A stretch of 64,000 nucleotides of DNA from Opitutia bacterium (lineage in GTDB: Bacteria; Verrucomicrobiota; Verrucomicrobiia; Opitutales; Opitutaceae), in assembly GCA_947474365.1 (NCBI GenBank), contig CANJIU010000011.1, forward strand, positions 62,001 to 126,000. Reading direction: 5' to 3'. Position numbers and translations under genes: made by a program. This document shows, in pieces, positions 54,135 to 63,081 of this stretch (position 1 is its first letter; every line of letters begins with the position of its first letter). The notes under the pieces are model-generated. The model saw only the letters and a list, made by a program, of their open reading frames with translations, did not search any database and was not told the origin of the DNA.

Positions 54135-55136
54135 CTACTTCAAATCCGCCGCCCGGTGGAATCCGTCGGCGACGACCGTCGAATGGAGGTTCTCCTTGTC
54201 GACGGAGATAACCTTCTCGAAAATCGACGGAACCTGCTTCGCCCCATTGTCGAGCGTGGCGCTGGTGGCCGGCTTTTTCCCTTTCGCGACATCGACCGCC
54301 ACCCGGGCCGCGAGGGCCGCGAGATTCTTCAAGGGTTTGTAGACGGTCATCGCCTGGGTGCCGCGGAGGATGCGCTGGCAGGCGGCGAGATCGGCATCCT
54401 GCCCGGTGACGAGCACCTTGCCGGCGAGCCCGTCCTCCTGCAGCGCCTGAATTGCGCCGCCGGCGGTGCCGTCGTTGGAGACGACGACGGCGTCGATGTT
54501 GCGCCCAGATTTCGTGATCGCGGCGTTCATGATTTTTTTGGCGTTCTCCGGCTTCCAGTCGAGGGCCCAGTCTTCGTGCACGACCTCGATTTTCCCCGCC
54601 TTGATCAACGGCAGGAGGATGTTGTCCTGTCCCTGCTTGAAGAGCTTGGCGTTGTTGTCGGTCGGCGCGCCGTAGATCCGTACGATGCGGGCGGTGCGGC
54701 CCGCTGGCAGGCGGGCCGCAGCGTAACCGCCCTGGGCCTCGCCGACCTTCACGTTGTCGAAGGTGAGGTAGTAGTCGATGTTCGCGTTGAGGATGAGGCG
54801 ATCGTAGGCGACGACGGGAACCTTGGCGTCGTTGGCGGACTTCACCGCGCGGGTCATCGCGGCGCCGTTGTGGGGCACGATGACGAGCACGTCGACGTTG
54901 CGGCTGATCAGCGATTCGACGTCGCGCACCTGGCGGGTGTCGTCGCTGTTGGCCGACTGCACGATGACGGTGGCGCCGAGTTTCTTCGCCTCCTCGATGA
55001 AGGTGTCGCGATCGCGCTGCCAGCGTTCCTCCTTGAGCGTGTCGAGGGAGAGGCCGATCACGGGCCTTTTCTTGGACGCAAAGGCGGTCGCGGCGAACGC
55101 GAGGAGGAGCAGGGCGGGAGCGAGCAGGGTTTTCAT
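54135..55136 (-). CDS. xylF: D-xylose-binding periplasmic protein XylF
   Basis: A 333-residue binding protein. The ATG at 55136 gives a signal peptide (MKTLLAPALLLLAFAATAFA). The mature protein closely follows E. coli XylF in many places from memory: GLSLDTLKEERWQRDRDTF, VDVLVIVPHNG, GAPTDNNAKLFKQGQ, VVVSNDGTAGGAIQALQ, GQDADLAACQRI and QAMTVYKPLK. This makes xylose, or a very similar pentose, the probable ligand. It is first in the operon and begins 24 bases from the divergent nucleotidyltransferase gene. Confidence 0.92.
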   Translation of the reverse strand: MKTLLAPALLLLAFAATAFASKKRPVIGLSLDTLKEERWQRDRDTFIEEAKKLGATVIVQSANSDDTRQVRDVESLISRNVDVLVIVPHNGAAMTRAVKSANDAKVPVVAYDRLILNANIDYYLTFDNVKVGEAQGGYAAARLPAGRTARIVRIYGAPTDNNAKLFKQGQDNILLPLIKAGKIEVVHEDWALDWKPENAKKIMNAAITKSGRNIDAVVVSNDGTAGGAIQALQEDGLAGKVLVTGQDADLAACQRILRGTQAMTVYKPLKNLAALAARVAVDVAKGKKPATSATLDNGAKQVPSIFEKVISVDKENLHSTVVADGFHRAADLK

Positions 55137-55160
55137 GAGCACGTCAGGCGGGATAACCGA

Positions 55161-55697
55161 ATGGACAACGACTGTCCGGAGCGTGAGGCTTGTGATGCCG
55201 TGACACTCGACAACCCAAAACTGTATTCGCTGTCCGACGCCGTGGCGCGCCGTGAGCAACTGCGCGTGGCGGGCCGCCGCGTTGTACTGACGAACGGCAT
55301 TTTCGATCTGCTGCACACCGGCCACCTTTATTACCTTCAAAAGGCCCGCGCGCTGGGTGACGCGCTCTTCATCGCGCTCAACGGCGACGCCAGCACACGC
55401 GCGCTGAAAGGGCCGTCACGCCCGGTCCAGACTGAGACGCAGCGCGCGTACGCGCTCGGCGCACTCGCGTGCGTGGACGCGGTCTTTGTTTTCCATACAC
55501 CCCGGCTGGATGCGGAGATTCGCGCGATCCGGCCGGACGTCTACACGAAGGCGGGCGACTACACGCTGGAAAAACTTGATCCAGGAGAACGTGCGGCGCT
55601 CGAAGCGGTGGGGGCGAGGATCGAGTTCATGCCGTTCCTGCCGGGCTTCAGCACGACGCAGTTGATCGCGCGGATCAAGGCGGCGGGGGAAGTGTGA
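55161..55697 (+). CDS. rfaE2: RfaE2-like nucleotidyltransferase (heptose-1-phosphate adenylyltransferase type)
   Basis: A 178-residue cytidylyltransferase-fold protein. The nucleotide-binding motif GIFDLLHTGHLYYLQKAR contains the HxGH signature, followed by FIALNGDASTRALKGPSRPV and DVYTKAGDYTLEKL. This is the standalone form of the HldE C-terminal domain that makes ADP-glycero-manno-heptose in lipopolysaccharide synthesis. A GTG at 55200 is an alternative start. Neighbouring heptose genes are absent, so the exact substrate is inferred from the motifs. Confidence 0.85.
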   Translation: MDNDCPEREACDAVTLDNPKLYSLSDAVARREQLRVAGRRVVLTNGIFDLLHTGHLYYLQKARALGDALFIALNGDASTRALKGPSRPVQTETQRAYALGALACVDAVFVFHTPRLDAEIRAIRPDVYTKAGDYTLEKLDPGERAALEAVGARIEFMPFLPGFSTTQLIARIKAAGEV

Positions 55698-55763
55698 ACT
55701 TGCGGATGCGCCGCACCGTGGCCACGTTTCGACGATGAGCGTTCTTCGACGCGATTGACACTC

Positions 55764-56339
55764 ATGCGCATCGTCATTCTCGGTTCCGGCCGCGGCTCGA
55801 ATGCCGCGGCGATTCTCGAAGCCCAACAGGCGGGCCGGCTCGGCCGCGCCCGGGTCGCCGCAATTTTTGCGGACAAGCCCGACGCCGGCATCCTCGCGCT
55901 CGGGCCGCGCTTCGGTGTACGGAGCGAGTTTGTCGATCCGGCGCCGTTCAAGACCAAGCTCGAGGGCGAGGGCGAGGCGCGTTTCATCGCCGCGGTGAAT
56001 TCCGCGCAGCCCGACCTCGTGGTGCTCGCGGGTTTCATGCGCGTCATCAAGCCGGGATTCCTGAACGCCTTTGTCGGAAAAATCATCAACCTCCACCCGA
56101 GCCTTCTCCCGAGTTTCCCGGGGCTCGACGGCATCGGCCAGGCATTCCGGCGCGGCGTAAGAATCACCGGCTGCACCGTGCACTATGTCACGCCGGAGGT
56201 CGACGGCGGCCCGATTCTCGACCAGGCGTCCGTGCGCATCGAACCGGGCGATACGCTCGAGTCGCTCGCGGCCAAAGTGCACGCTGCCGAACACGCGCTC
56301 CTGCCGGCGGTGATCGCCCGGTTGAGTGAACGCGATTAG
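55764..56339 (+). CDS. purN: Phosphoribosylglycinamide formyltransferase
   Basis: A 191-residue GART enzyme of purine synthesis; it transfers a formyl group from 10-formyl-THF. It starts MRIVILGSGRGSNAAAI, and the catalytic motifs are INLHPSLLPSFPGLDGI (Asn and His) and HYVTPEVDGGPILDQ (Asp). The ATG at 55764 matches the family start; a further start three codons upstream is less likely. It lies 66 bases after the RfaE2-like gene. Confidence 0.95.
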   Translation: MRIVILGSGRGSNAAAILEAQQAGRLGRARVAAIFADKPDAGILALGPRFGVRSEFVDPAPFKTKLEGEGEARFIAAVNSAQPDLVVLAGFMRVIKPGFLNAFVGKIINLHPSLLPSFPGLDGIGQAFRRGVRITGCTVHYVTPEVDGGPILDQASVRIEPGDTLESLAAKVHAAEHALLPAVIARLSERD

Positions 56340-56367
56340 TCGGTACGGCCGCGACCGGTGAGGTCGC

Positions 56368-58267
56368 TCAGGTTCTCGGCTTCGTGATTTCAGCGATCCG
56401 ATCGGGCGTGGCTTCGACGCGCTCGAGACGCGGATAACGCAGTCCGCCATGATAGTCCACTTTCACGGTGTTGAAGGTGGCGCCGCTCTGCACAATCAGC
56501 TCGATCGGCGTGGCCACGTCCTTGGCGGCCGCAATCGCATCCTTCAGAATGTCGGCGCTGAACTTGTCGCCGTTGACGGCGATGAGTTTCATGCCCGGCC
56601 TCAAAGGCGGGGCTCTGCCACAGCACATCCTTCAGCGTGCCCGCGTTGTCGCCGGCGTCGATCTGAACACCCAGCGAGTCCATCAGGTCGGTGTTTTTCC
56701 AGGTTTTCTCTCCGGCCTTGAAAAGGTCGGTTGGTTTGTCCGTGAAGGTGAGTTTCCAGCCGCCGCGCGTGAGGCCGCCGAGCGGAGCGGCGGCCGCGGT
56801 TGAGTCGAGCCGGCTTCGAAAAAAGCCCGCCCAGTCGTGGGGTTGGACTTTCTTCAGCGCGGCGACGACGTCGTCGAACGAGTAGGTGACCACGGCTTGA
56901 CTGCCGTCGTTGATGCCGAAGAAGGCCCGGACGAAATCATCGAGCGAGCGCGCTCCGCCGCTCAGTTCACGGATGGTCGTGTCCGCATCGAGCCAGATGA
57001 GTTCGCCCTCGTCGTAAAAATCGACGCCCCGGCGCCAGTTCTGCCAGGCGCCCGACGTGTTGTAGAGAATCTGGGCCTCGTCAGCCGTGTCCTGCAGCGG
57101 ACGCCAGGTGCGGCCTTTCACGCCGCTCATGCGGGCGGCGACAATCGCGAGGTTGTCGCGATACTGCTCGGTCGTCCACCGTTGGGTGCGTGCGGTGAGC
57201 ACGTTGCCGAGATATTCGGTCAGGCCCTCGTAAACCCAGAGCAGGTCGCCCTTCATCGGCACATTGAAGTTCGGCGTGGTCAGGCTCGCCGGTCGGCGGA
57301 ACTTGCCGTTCCACGAATGCACGTACTCGTGCGGCAGCAGGCTGGCCCCGCGCAGGTGCGCGTCGGAGTCAGTGAAATATTCCGCCCCAAGGCGGTCATC
57401 GCTCGACTGGTGGTGTTCCAGGCCGAAGTGTCCGGTGCTGTCGGAGAGCGTGAACAGGAAATCGTAGTGCCCGTAGTGCCGGGAACCGAACAGCGCATGC
57501 GCCTGGCCAATCAAGGCGCGGTGCCGCGTGAGCTGTTCATCGGTGATCACGAGATTTTCCGGGCGGTCCGCGACGATGTTGAGATGGGCCGACGGGGTGA
57601 CGCCGGGAGCAAGATCGAGGCGCTTGAAGTTCTTCCCGGCGATGAGGGGTGAATCGACGAAGGTTTCGAAATCGGTGGGCTTGAACTCGACGCGGCCATC
57701 CGCCTCCCGTTCCCGTTCGAGAGCGGTCGCGAAGCCCCAGCCGGCGGGCAACTTTGTGCTCGGCCGAATCATCACGCGACGGGCGAAATACCCTGCGGGA
57801 TAAAAGGCCAGCTGGTTCCACTCGATTACGAGGAGCCGCGGAGTCACGGAGGCGCTCGCGCCGAATTCACCGCCACCTCCCGGCGATAGAAATTGGAAAT
57901 CAACTTCGACGGCGGTCGCCCCGGGCGGCACGTCGATCCGGAGTGTGAACATGTCCACGAGGTCGCGCCGCCACGGGATGCGTTTTCCGCCCGCGGTTAT
58001 GACAAGTCCGGTCACGCCGTCGAGCGTCCCGGTCGGGCCGTGTTCGCCGGGGATCCATTTGGGATAATGAAGCGCCATCGGACCCGGCTTGGCCGGAATG
58101 ATTTCATGGATGCGGAAAATCTTGTGCCCGACGTCGCTGAGGTCGGCGCTCAGGGCGATCGTTCCGGGGAACGGCTGATCCAGCGGATCGACTGGCTGCG
58201 CGAGAACCGGCGCGGCCAGGGCCACGAAAGCAAACGTGAGATGAACCCTGCGAACGAGGTGGAGCAT
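56368..58267 (-). pseudogene. M61 family aminopeptidase with a one-base frameshift
   Basis: An exported M61 metallopeptidase (about 632 residues when the frame is restored). Signal peptide at 1-23 (VHLTFAFVALAAPVLAQ), zinc site LLPHEYVHSWNGKFRRP with the HExxH and, downstream, GLTEYLGNVLTARTQRW with the third ligand. The C-terminal PDZ-like part (QIDAGDNAGTLKDVLWQSPA) reads FEAG and then shifts frame: the correct continuation, MKLIAVNGDKFSADIL to KPRT, is in another frame ending at 56368. The extra base is near 56593 (GGGCATG on the minus strand instead of GGGATG). Unshifted, the protein ends with an Arg-rich nonsense tail at 56390. It could be a true mutation or a sequencing error; the catalytic domain is intact. 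Confidence 0.85.
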
Positions 58268-58365
58268 GGGCGGGAGCTAGCAAGGCTGGCCCGCGCACGG
58301 CGAGGCAAAATGCGTTTGCGCGCCTCGGCGTCACGCGTGAATCTGGCGATGCGGCGCTCTCTGAC

Positions 58366-59106
58366 ATGCTTCCCTCCATTCTCATTATTGAAGACGAGCC
58401 GGCGATTGCGGACACGCTCATCTATGCGCTGAAGACCGAGGGTTTTGCCCCCGAATGGTGCGCGACAGGCCGCGCGGGTCTCGTTGCGCTGGCGATCCGC
58501 CCGTTTGCCCTGGTCGTGCTCGATGTCGGCCTGCCGGATGGGAACGGGTTCGAAATCTGCAAACAAATCCGGGCGCGCTCGCCGGTGCCGGTCATTTTTC
58601 TCACCGCCCGCAACACCGAGCTCGACCGCGTGCTCGGTCTTGAGCTGGGAGGCGACGACTATCTCGCCAAACCCTTCAGCCCCCGCGAACTCACGGCGCG
58701 GGTGAAAGCGGTCTTGCGCCGCACTCAGGCGAACCCGGCCGTTCCGGTGGTAACGCCAGCGTCTGGTGCGCCGGCCCTTTGTCATCCAATGAATGACAAA
58801 CCGTCCGGGTCAGGTGCGGAGTGGGTGGTCGACGAGGAGCGGTATGTCATCCGGTTTCGGAGTGTCGCACTGGATCTCACGCGTTACGAGTTCCGGCTGC
58901 TGAAGGCGTTTGTAGCCAAGCCGGGCCGGGTGTTTTCGCGTGATCAGCTGATGGCGGCGGCGTGGGAGGATCCGGGAGCGAGCCTCGATCGGACGGTCGA
59001 CGCGCACGTCAAGACGCTGCGCGCCAAGCTCCGGGCGGTCGCGCCCGACGTCGATCCGATTCAAACCCACCGCGGGCTCGGGTATTCCCTGCGCGCGGCG
59101 ATGTAA
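58366..59106 (+). CDS. creB: Two-component response regulator CreB
   Basis: A 246-residue OmpR-type regulator. The receiver has ILIIEDEPAIADTLIYAL at the start, the phosphoacceptor Asp in VVLDVGLPDGNG, FLTARN and YLAKPFSPREL. The C-terminal winged helix binds DNA (RYEFRLLKAFVAKPGRVFSR, then RTVDAHVKTLRAKLR). Similarity to CreB is notable in the DEPAIADTL and DVGLPD segments. creC begins seven bases later, and a CreB-type site lies upstream of creD. Confidence 0.92.
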   Translation: MLPSILIIEDEPAIADTLIYALKTEGFAPEWCATGRAGLVALAIRPFALVVLDVGLPDGNGFEICKQIRARSPVPVIFLTARNTELDRVLGLELGGDDYLAKPFSPRELTARVKAVLRRTQANPAVPVVTPASGAPALCHPMNDKPSGSGAEWVVDEERYVIRFRSVALDLTRYEFRLLKAFVAKPGRVFSRDQLMAAAWEDPGASLDRTVDAHVKTLRAKLRAVAPDVDPIQTHRGLGYSLRAAM

Positions 59107-59112
59107 GGCGCG

Positions 59113-60480
59113 GTGAAAATTCGCACGGCAATCTTCGGTGTCTACGTGGCGGCGTCGGCCATCGGCTTTGCGGCGGTGGTGGCGTTGATGCTCCGCGATG
59201 TGCGGCTGCGCTATGTGGAATCGATGCGGCGGACGATGGGGGACACGGCGGCGTTTCTCGCGGTGTTTGTGACGCCGGAAGGTGCGGTGGATGCCGGATG
59301 GGCCGGAAAACTTGCCACGCTGCCGCCCAAGGCGGACCTGTTGCGTGTCTTCGCTTGCGATCGTGACGGGCGGGTGATTTTCGATTCGGCGCAGGGGCGC
59401 GACGTGGGCGCGGTCTACGGGTGGCCGATGCGCGGCGGTGGACGGGCGGCCTCGGAAAATTATTCGGTGTCAAATGTGGCTGAGGTCGCGGGCGAGCTGC
59501 GGGTGGCGGCGCCGGTCCGCCGCGCCGGCGAATTGATCGGCTGGGTCGGAGTGGGGCGCTCGCTCGACACCGTGACCGAAGGCGTGAGCAAGGCGCGGCG
59601 GGAACTCGTCACCTCACTTGGGTTGGTAGCGATCGTGATGGTTGGCGCCGGTTGGTGGATCGCGACACGGCTCACGCATTCGCTCGAGCGACTGACGGAC
59701 TACGCGCTGGCGGTGCGGGACGGCCGGGCCGTTTCGCCGCCGCCTTCCCGTGCCGCCGAGGTGAGAGCCCTCGCGCGGGCGTTTGAGGAGATGCGGGTGG
59801 CACTGGAGGGCAAGGCCTACGTGGAACGTTATACGCAGGTGCTCGCCCACGAGTTCAAGGCGCCGCTCACCTCGATTCGCGGCGCGGCGGAACTCCTCGG
59901 GGAAAATCCTCCCGAACCGGACCGCGCGCGCTTTCTCGCCAATCTGCGCACGGAGTCGGAACGGTTGCAGCGCATCGTAGAGCGTTTGCTGGAATTGGCT
60001 GCGTTGGAGTCGCGGCGGCAGACCCGGCTGGAGACGCTCGATTTGGTGGAGGTCGTACACGAGGCCCGCGCTGCGGCGGAAGTCGTGGCGGCACAGCATC
60101 AGGTGCGGATCGAAGTTGCGGGCGCGATTGCGATTCGCGTGCGGGGTGACCGGTTTCTGCTCCTCCAGTCGATTGGCAATCTCGTGCAAAACGCCGTCGA
60201 ATTTTCCCCGCCGAATGGAGTTGTTTCTCTTTCCCTACAGAGCGCCGGCGGTTGCGCGACGATCATCGTGGACGACAACGGTCCGGGCGTGCCGGACTAC
60301 GCGATCGAAAAAGTCTTCGAGCGCTTCTTTTCGCTGCCACGTCCCGGGACGGGGCGGAAGAGCAGCGGCCTCGGTCTGAGCATCGTGCGTGAGGTCGCCC
60401 GGCTCCACGGCGGTGAGGTGACGCTGAAGAATCGCGGTGACGGCGGCGTGCGGGCGGTGCTGAACCTTCCGCTGGCGTAG
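59113..60480 (+). CDS. creC: Sensor histidine kinase CreC
   Basis: A 455-residue sensor kinase starting with GTG. Two membrane helices flank a periplasmic domain (about residues 28-180), then a HAMP-like segment. The H-box is VLAHEFKAPLTSIRGAAELL, the N-box NLVQNAVEFSP, and the G-boxes DDNGPGVPD and SSGLGLSIVREV, so the kinase is complete. It would phosphorylate CreB in response to carbon or envelope state, as in Enterobacteria. The pair lies directly before creD. Confidence 0.92.
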   Translation: MKIRTAIFGVYVAASAIGFAAVVALMLRDVRLRYVESMRRTMGDTAAFLAVFVTPEGAVDAGWAGKLATLPPKADLLRVFACDRDGRVIFDSAQGRDVGAVYGWPMRGGGRAASENYSVSNVAEVAGELRVAAPVRRAGELIGWVGVGRSLDTVTEGVSKARRELVTSLGLVAIVMVGAGWWIATRLTHSLERLTDYALAVRDGRAVSPPPSRAAEVRALARAFEEMRVALEGKAYVERYTQVLAHEFKAPLTSIRGAAELLGENPPEPDRARFLANLRTESERLQRIVERLLELAALESRRQTRLETLDLVEVVHEARAAAEVVAAQHQVRIEVAGAIAIRVRGDRFLLLQSIGNLVQNAVEFSPPNGVVSLSLQSAGGCATIIVDDNGPGVPDYAIEKVFERFFSLPRPGTGRKSSGLGLSIVREVARLHGGEVTLKNRGDGGVRAVLNLPLA

Positions 60481-60497
60481 CCGGTTTTCGCCGCGAA

Positions 60498-60524
60498 TTC
60501 ACACTCGCTTCACACTGGCTTCAT
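60498..60524 (+). promoter_or_regulatory. Putative CreB-binding site (cre-tag) upstream of creD
   Basis: TTCAC-ACTCGC-TTCAC at 60498-60513 matches exactly the known E. coli cre-tag, TTCAC-N6-TTCAC. A third half-site, TTCAT, follows at 60520-60524 with the same 6-base spacer, giving three half-sites at 11-base intervals on one DNA face. It lies between creC and creD, 22 bases before the creD ATG (60547). Confidence 0.7.
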
Positions 60525-60546
60525 TCGAAGCCGTCAGAGTGGGGGC

Positions 60547-61257
60547 ATGGAACCTCCACCGCTTGTCCCGTCCCGCCATCGCCTCGACCGCCGTAATGCG
60601 GTCACGCTGAAACTGCTCTTCATCGCCGCCCTGGTGCTGTTGCTGCAGATTCCCTTGCACCTCGTGAACACGCTGCGCCAGGAACGCGGCGAGAATCGGG
60701 CCCGAACCCCCGGTTTTTCGCTTTCCAGCGCGACCACCGGCCGTCCGGGCAGCGGAATGTCTCTGCCCGCGGATGTGCGTTTCGACGGCTACCGGATGGT
60801 GGAGCGTTCGCTCAAACACGATGTGCTCGTGCTGGCGCTCGTGTTCACGGCGTTCTTTCTCTTCGAGATGCTCGCGGATCTTCGGCTGCACGTGGTGCAC
60901 TACAGTCTCGTGGGCGCGGCGCTGTGCCTGTTTTATCTCGCGATGCTCGCTTTGGGAGAGGTGATGCCGCCGGGGCCGGCCTACGCGTTGGCGGCCGTGG
61001 CTTCGTCGGCGCTCATCACGCTCTACAGTGCCGCCGTGCTGCGGACGTGGACGCGGGCGTCGTTGATTGCGGGGCTGCTGGCGGCGGTCTACGGAATCCT
61101 GTTCGTGGTGCTGCGGATGGAGGAATCTGCCCTGCTCGCCGGAACCGGAGCCCTCTTCGCCGCGCTCGCGGCGGTGATGTTTTTCACCCGGCACATCGAC
61201 TGGCAGGCGCGGGATGCGGGAGCAACGGCGAGTCCCGCGACGGAGGGAACGACATGA
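60547..61257 (+). CDS. creD: CreD-like inner membrane protein, shortened form
   Basis: A 236-residue protein; E. coli CreD is about 450. An N-terminal helix (AVTLKLLFIAALVLLLQIPLH) is followed by only about 65 residues of periplasmic sequence, then the CreD C-terminal helix bundle (LVFTAFFLFEMLADLRLHVV, YSLVGAALCLFYLAMLALGE, ALFAALAAVMFFTRHIDW). So the large periplasmic domain is missing while both ends match CreD. The frame is clean throughout and the upstream CreB site is intact. It may be a compact working form. Confidence 0.85.
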   Translation: MEPPPLVPSRHRLDRRNAVTLKLLFIAALVLLLQIPLHLVNTLRQERGENRARTPGFSLSSATTGRPGSGMSLPADVRFDGYRMVERSLKHDVLVLALVFTAFFLFEMLADLRLHVVHYSLVGAALCLFYLAMLALGEVMPPGPAYALAAVASSALITLYSAAVLRTWTRASLIAGLLAAVYGILFVVLRMEESALLAGTGALFAALAAVMFFTRHIDWQARDAGATASPATEGTT

Positions 61258-61318
61258 CCTGGCGGCCGAAACGTGTTCCGCGGCTATGGTGCGCTCTACA
61301 GGGACTGCTACCGTTGGA

Positions 61319-61437
61319 GCACGGCTTCGCCGTGCAGGGCGCGGAACGGTTGCTGGTTCCCGGGACAGCGGCTCCTGAAAACGTGCCGGGCGGTCGAATT
61401 CGCGTTGCGGCTGGGCAGCCGACCGTAAACGGTCGGC
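61319..61437. repeat. Hairpin pair in the creD-prmA gap
   Basis: Two perfect stems: GCACGGC-TTC-GCCGTGC (61319-61335) and GCCGACCG-TAAA-CGGTCGGC (61418-61437). The second ends six bases before the prmA ATG, so it would cover the ribosome entry region. The 186-base gap also has short GC-rich repeats. No T run follows either stem. Confidence 0.55.
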
Positions 61438-61443
61438 CTCGCG

Positions 61444-62328
61444 ATGCTGTTTGAAATCAAAGCCGAGATCCCCGCGATGCGGGCGAACGCCACCGATGAG
61501 TTGCTGCTCGAGCATGCGATGGAGAATTGGAGCGTGCTCGAGGATGTCATCGTGAAACGCGCCTGGCTCGTCGGCATCTGTGCCGACGAACACGAGGCCC
61601 GCGCGCAATGGAGCGCGCTTGCGCCACTGCTGGCGGCAGCAGGCGTCGAGCCGACGGCGCCGCCGATCGAACGCGCCCTGGCCGACGCCGACTGGCGCGA
61701 CAGCTACAAGGCTCATTTTCACGCGTGGCAATTTGGCTGTCTGCATTGGGTTCCGGTGTGGGAGCGCGAAAAATTCACGCTGCCTCCGGGTGACGCGGTG
61801 CTGTGGCTCGACCCGGGGCTCGCGTTTGGTACTGGCAACCACGAGACGACACGGTTGTGCGTCGAACGGCTGGTGACATTGGCCAAGCAGAGAGGGACGA
61901 CGGGCCGGCTGATCGACGCCGGCTGCGGCTCCGGCATCCTCGCCTTGTCGGCGGCGCTGCTCGGTTTTGGTCGGGTCGTCGGCTTCGACAACGACCCCGA
62001 GGCGATTCGGATCAGCGAGGAAAATGCGGCACTCAACGGGCTGGCAGGTCGCGTTCACTTTTTGGTCGCGGATCTGGTGACCGGACTCGCGAACGAAGTG
62101 GGAACGGCCGATGTGTTGCTCGCGAACATCCAGGCGGACGTTCTGATGCGTTTTGCCCCCGGGTTGGTGAGCGCGGTCGCACCGGGCGGTACGCTGGTGC
62201 TGAGTGGAATTCTGGCGCAGGAAAATGGACAGGTGCGAGGGGGCTTCGAGGCGCTGACACGTGGCTGGACCATTGACGCCCGGATCATGGGTGAGTGGAG
62301 CGATGTCGTCCTGACGCGGCCGCGATAA
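61444..62328 (+). CDS. prmA: Ribosomal protein L11 methyltransferase (PrmA)
   Basis: A 294-residue methyltransferase that trimethylates L11. The N-terminal substrate-binding domain covers about residues 1-90. The SAM domain has [40 protein letters not shown] and [12 protein letters not shown] (the NILA-type catalytic region), and then [16 protein letters not shown]. The length is as expected. It starts six bases after a strong hairpin. Confidence 0.93.
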   Translation: MLFEIKAEIPAMRANATDELLLEHAMENWSVLEDVIVKRAWLVGICADEHEARAQWSALAPLLAAAGVEPTAPPIERALADADWRDSYKAHFHAWQFGCLHWVPVWEREKFTLPPGDAVLWLDPGLAFGTGNHETTRLCVERLVTLAKQRGTTGRLIDAGCGSGILALSAALLGFGRVVGFDNDPEAIRISEENAALNGLAGRVHFLVADLVTGLANEVGTADVLLANIQADVLMRFAPGLVSAVAPGGTLVLSGILAQENGQVRGGFEALTRGWTIDARIMGEWSDVVLTRPR

Positions 62329-62358
62329 CGGCCGGGGTGGTGACAGAGCAGTGTCTTG

Positions 62359-63060
62359 CTACGGAAACAGCGACAGTTGCTCACGCTGTACGGCGGCCAG
62401 TCGGGTAAGAAATTCCGTCCGGCTGATCTCCCGTGCTCCAAGCAAGGCGAAGTGGGGCGTGAGTTGTTGGATGTCGAGCCACGTCGCGCCGCGGGCACTG
62501 AGATGGCCGATGAGGTGAAGCACGCACAATTTCGAGACATCGGCGATGTGATGAAACATGCTTTCGCCGGTAAACACGCCTCCGGAGGTGACGCCGTAGA
62601 GGCCGCCGACGAGTTTTTCTCCATCCCAGGCCTCGACGCTATGGGCGTGCCCGAGCCGGTGAACTTCAAGATAGGCTGCGATCATCGGCGGCGTGATCCA
62701 GGTGCCGTGCTGGGCGGGGCGCGGGGCTGCGGCGCAGGCCTGGATCACCGCCGGGAATGCGTGGTCGACCGTGAAGCGGAGGGCGCTATGCGCGCGCTGG
62801 GAGCGGCGGAGATTGCGCGGGATGTGCAATGCGGTGAATTCGAGGATCGCGCGGCGAGGTGGGCACACCCAGGGGATCGGGCTGAAGCGGCCGGAATCGG
62901 GCCACGGAAAAATTCCGTGTCGATAAGCCGAGATGATCCGCTCCGGCGACAGGTTGTAGTCCAGTGCGACGAGACCGAGTTCGTCGGAGGGTGAGGGGTT
63001 TGGCCATTCCGGATCGCGCATGCGGCAGGTGTCGCGATTGATTTTGCGCACCGCGGCCAT
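62359..63060 (-). CDS. aat: Leucyl/phenylalanyl-tRNA-protein transferase
   Basis: A 233-residue N-end rule enzyme that adds Leu or Phe from tRNA to proteins with N-terminal Arg or Lys, marking them for ClpAP. Family motifs are AYRHGIFPWPDSG, CPPRRAILEF, TWITPPMIAAYLEVHRLGHA, HSVEAWDGEKLVGGLYGV and FTGESMFHHIADVSKL. A start at Met 14 is possible. It converges with prmA and is divergent from the exported protein gene. Confidence 0.95.
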   Translation of the reverse strand: MAAVRKINRDTCRMRDPEWPNPSPSDELGLVALDYNLSPERIISAYRHGIFPWPDSGRFSPIPWVCPPRRAILEFTALHIPRNLRRSQRAHSALRFTVDHAFPAVIQACAAAPRPAQHGTWITPPMIAAYLEVHRLGHAHSVEAWDGEKLVGGLYGVTSGGVFTGESMFHHIADVSKLCVLHLIGHLSARGATWLDIQQLTPHFALLGAREISRTEFLTRLAAVQREQLSLFP

Positions 63061-63081
63061 GGCGTCGAGGCTGGGCGTTTG

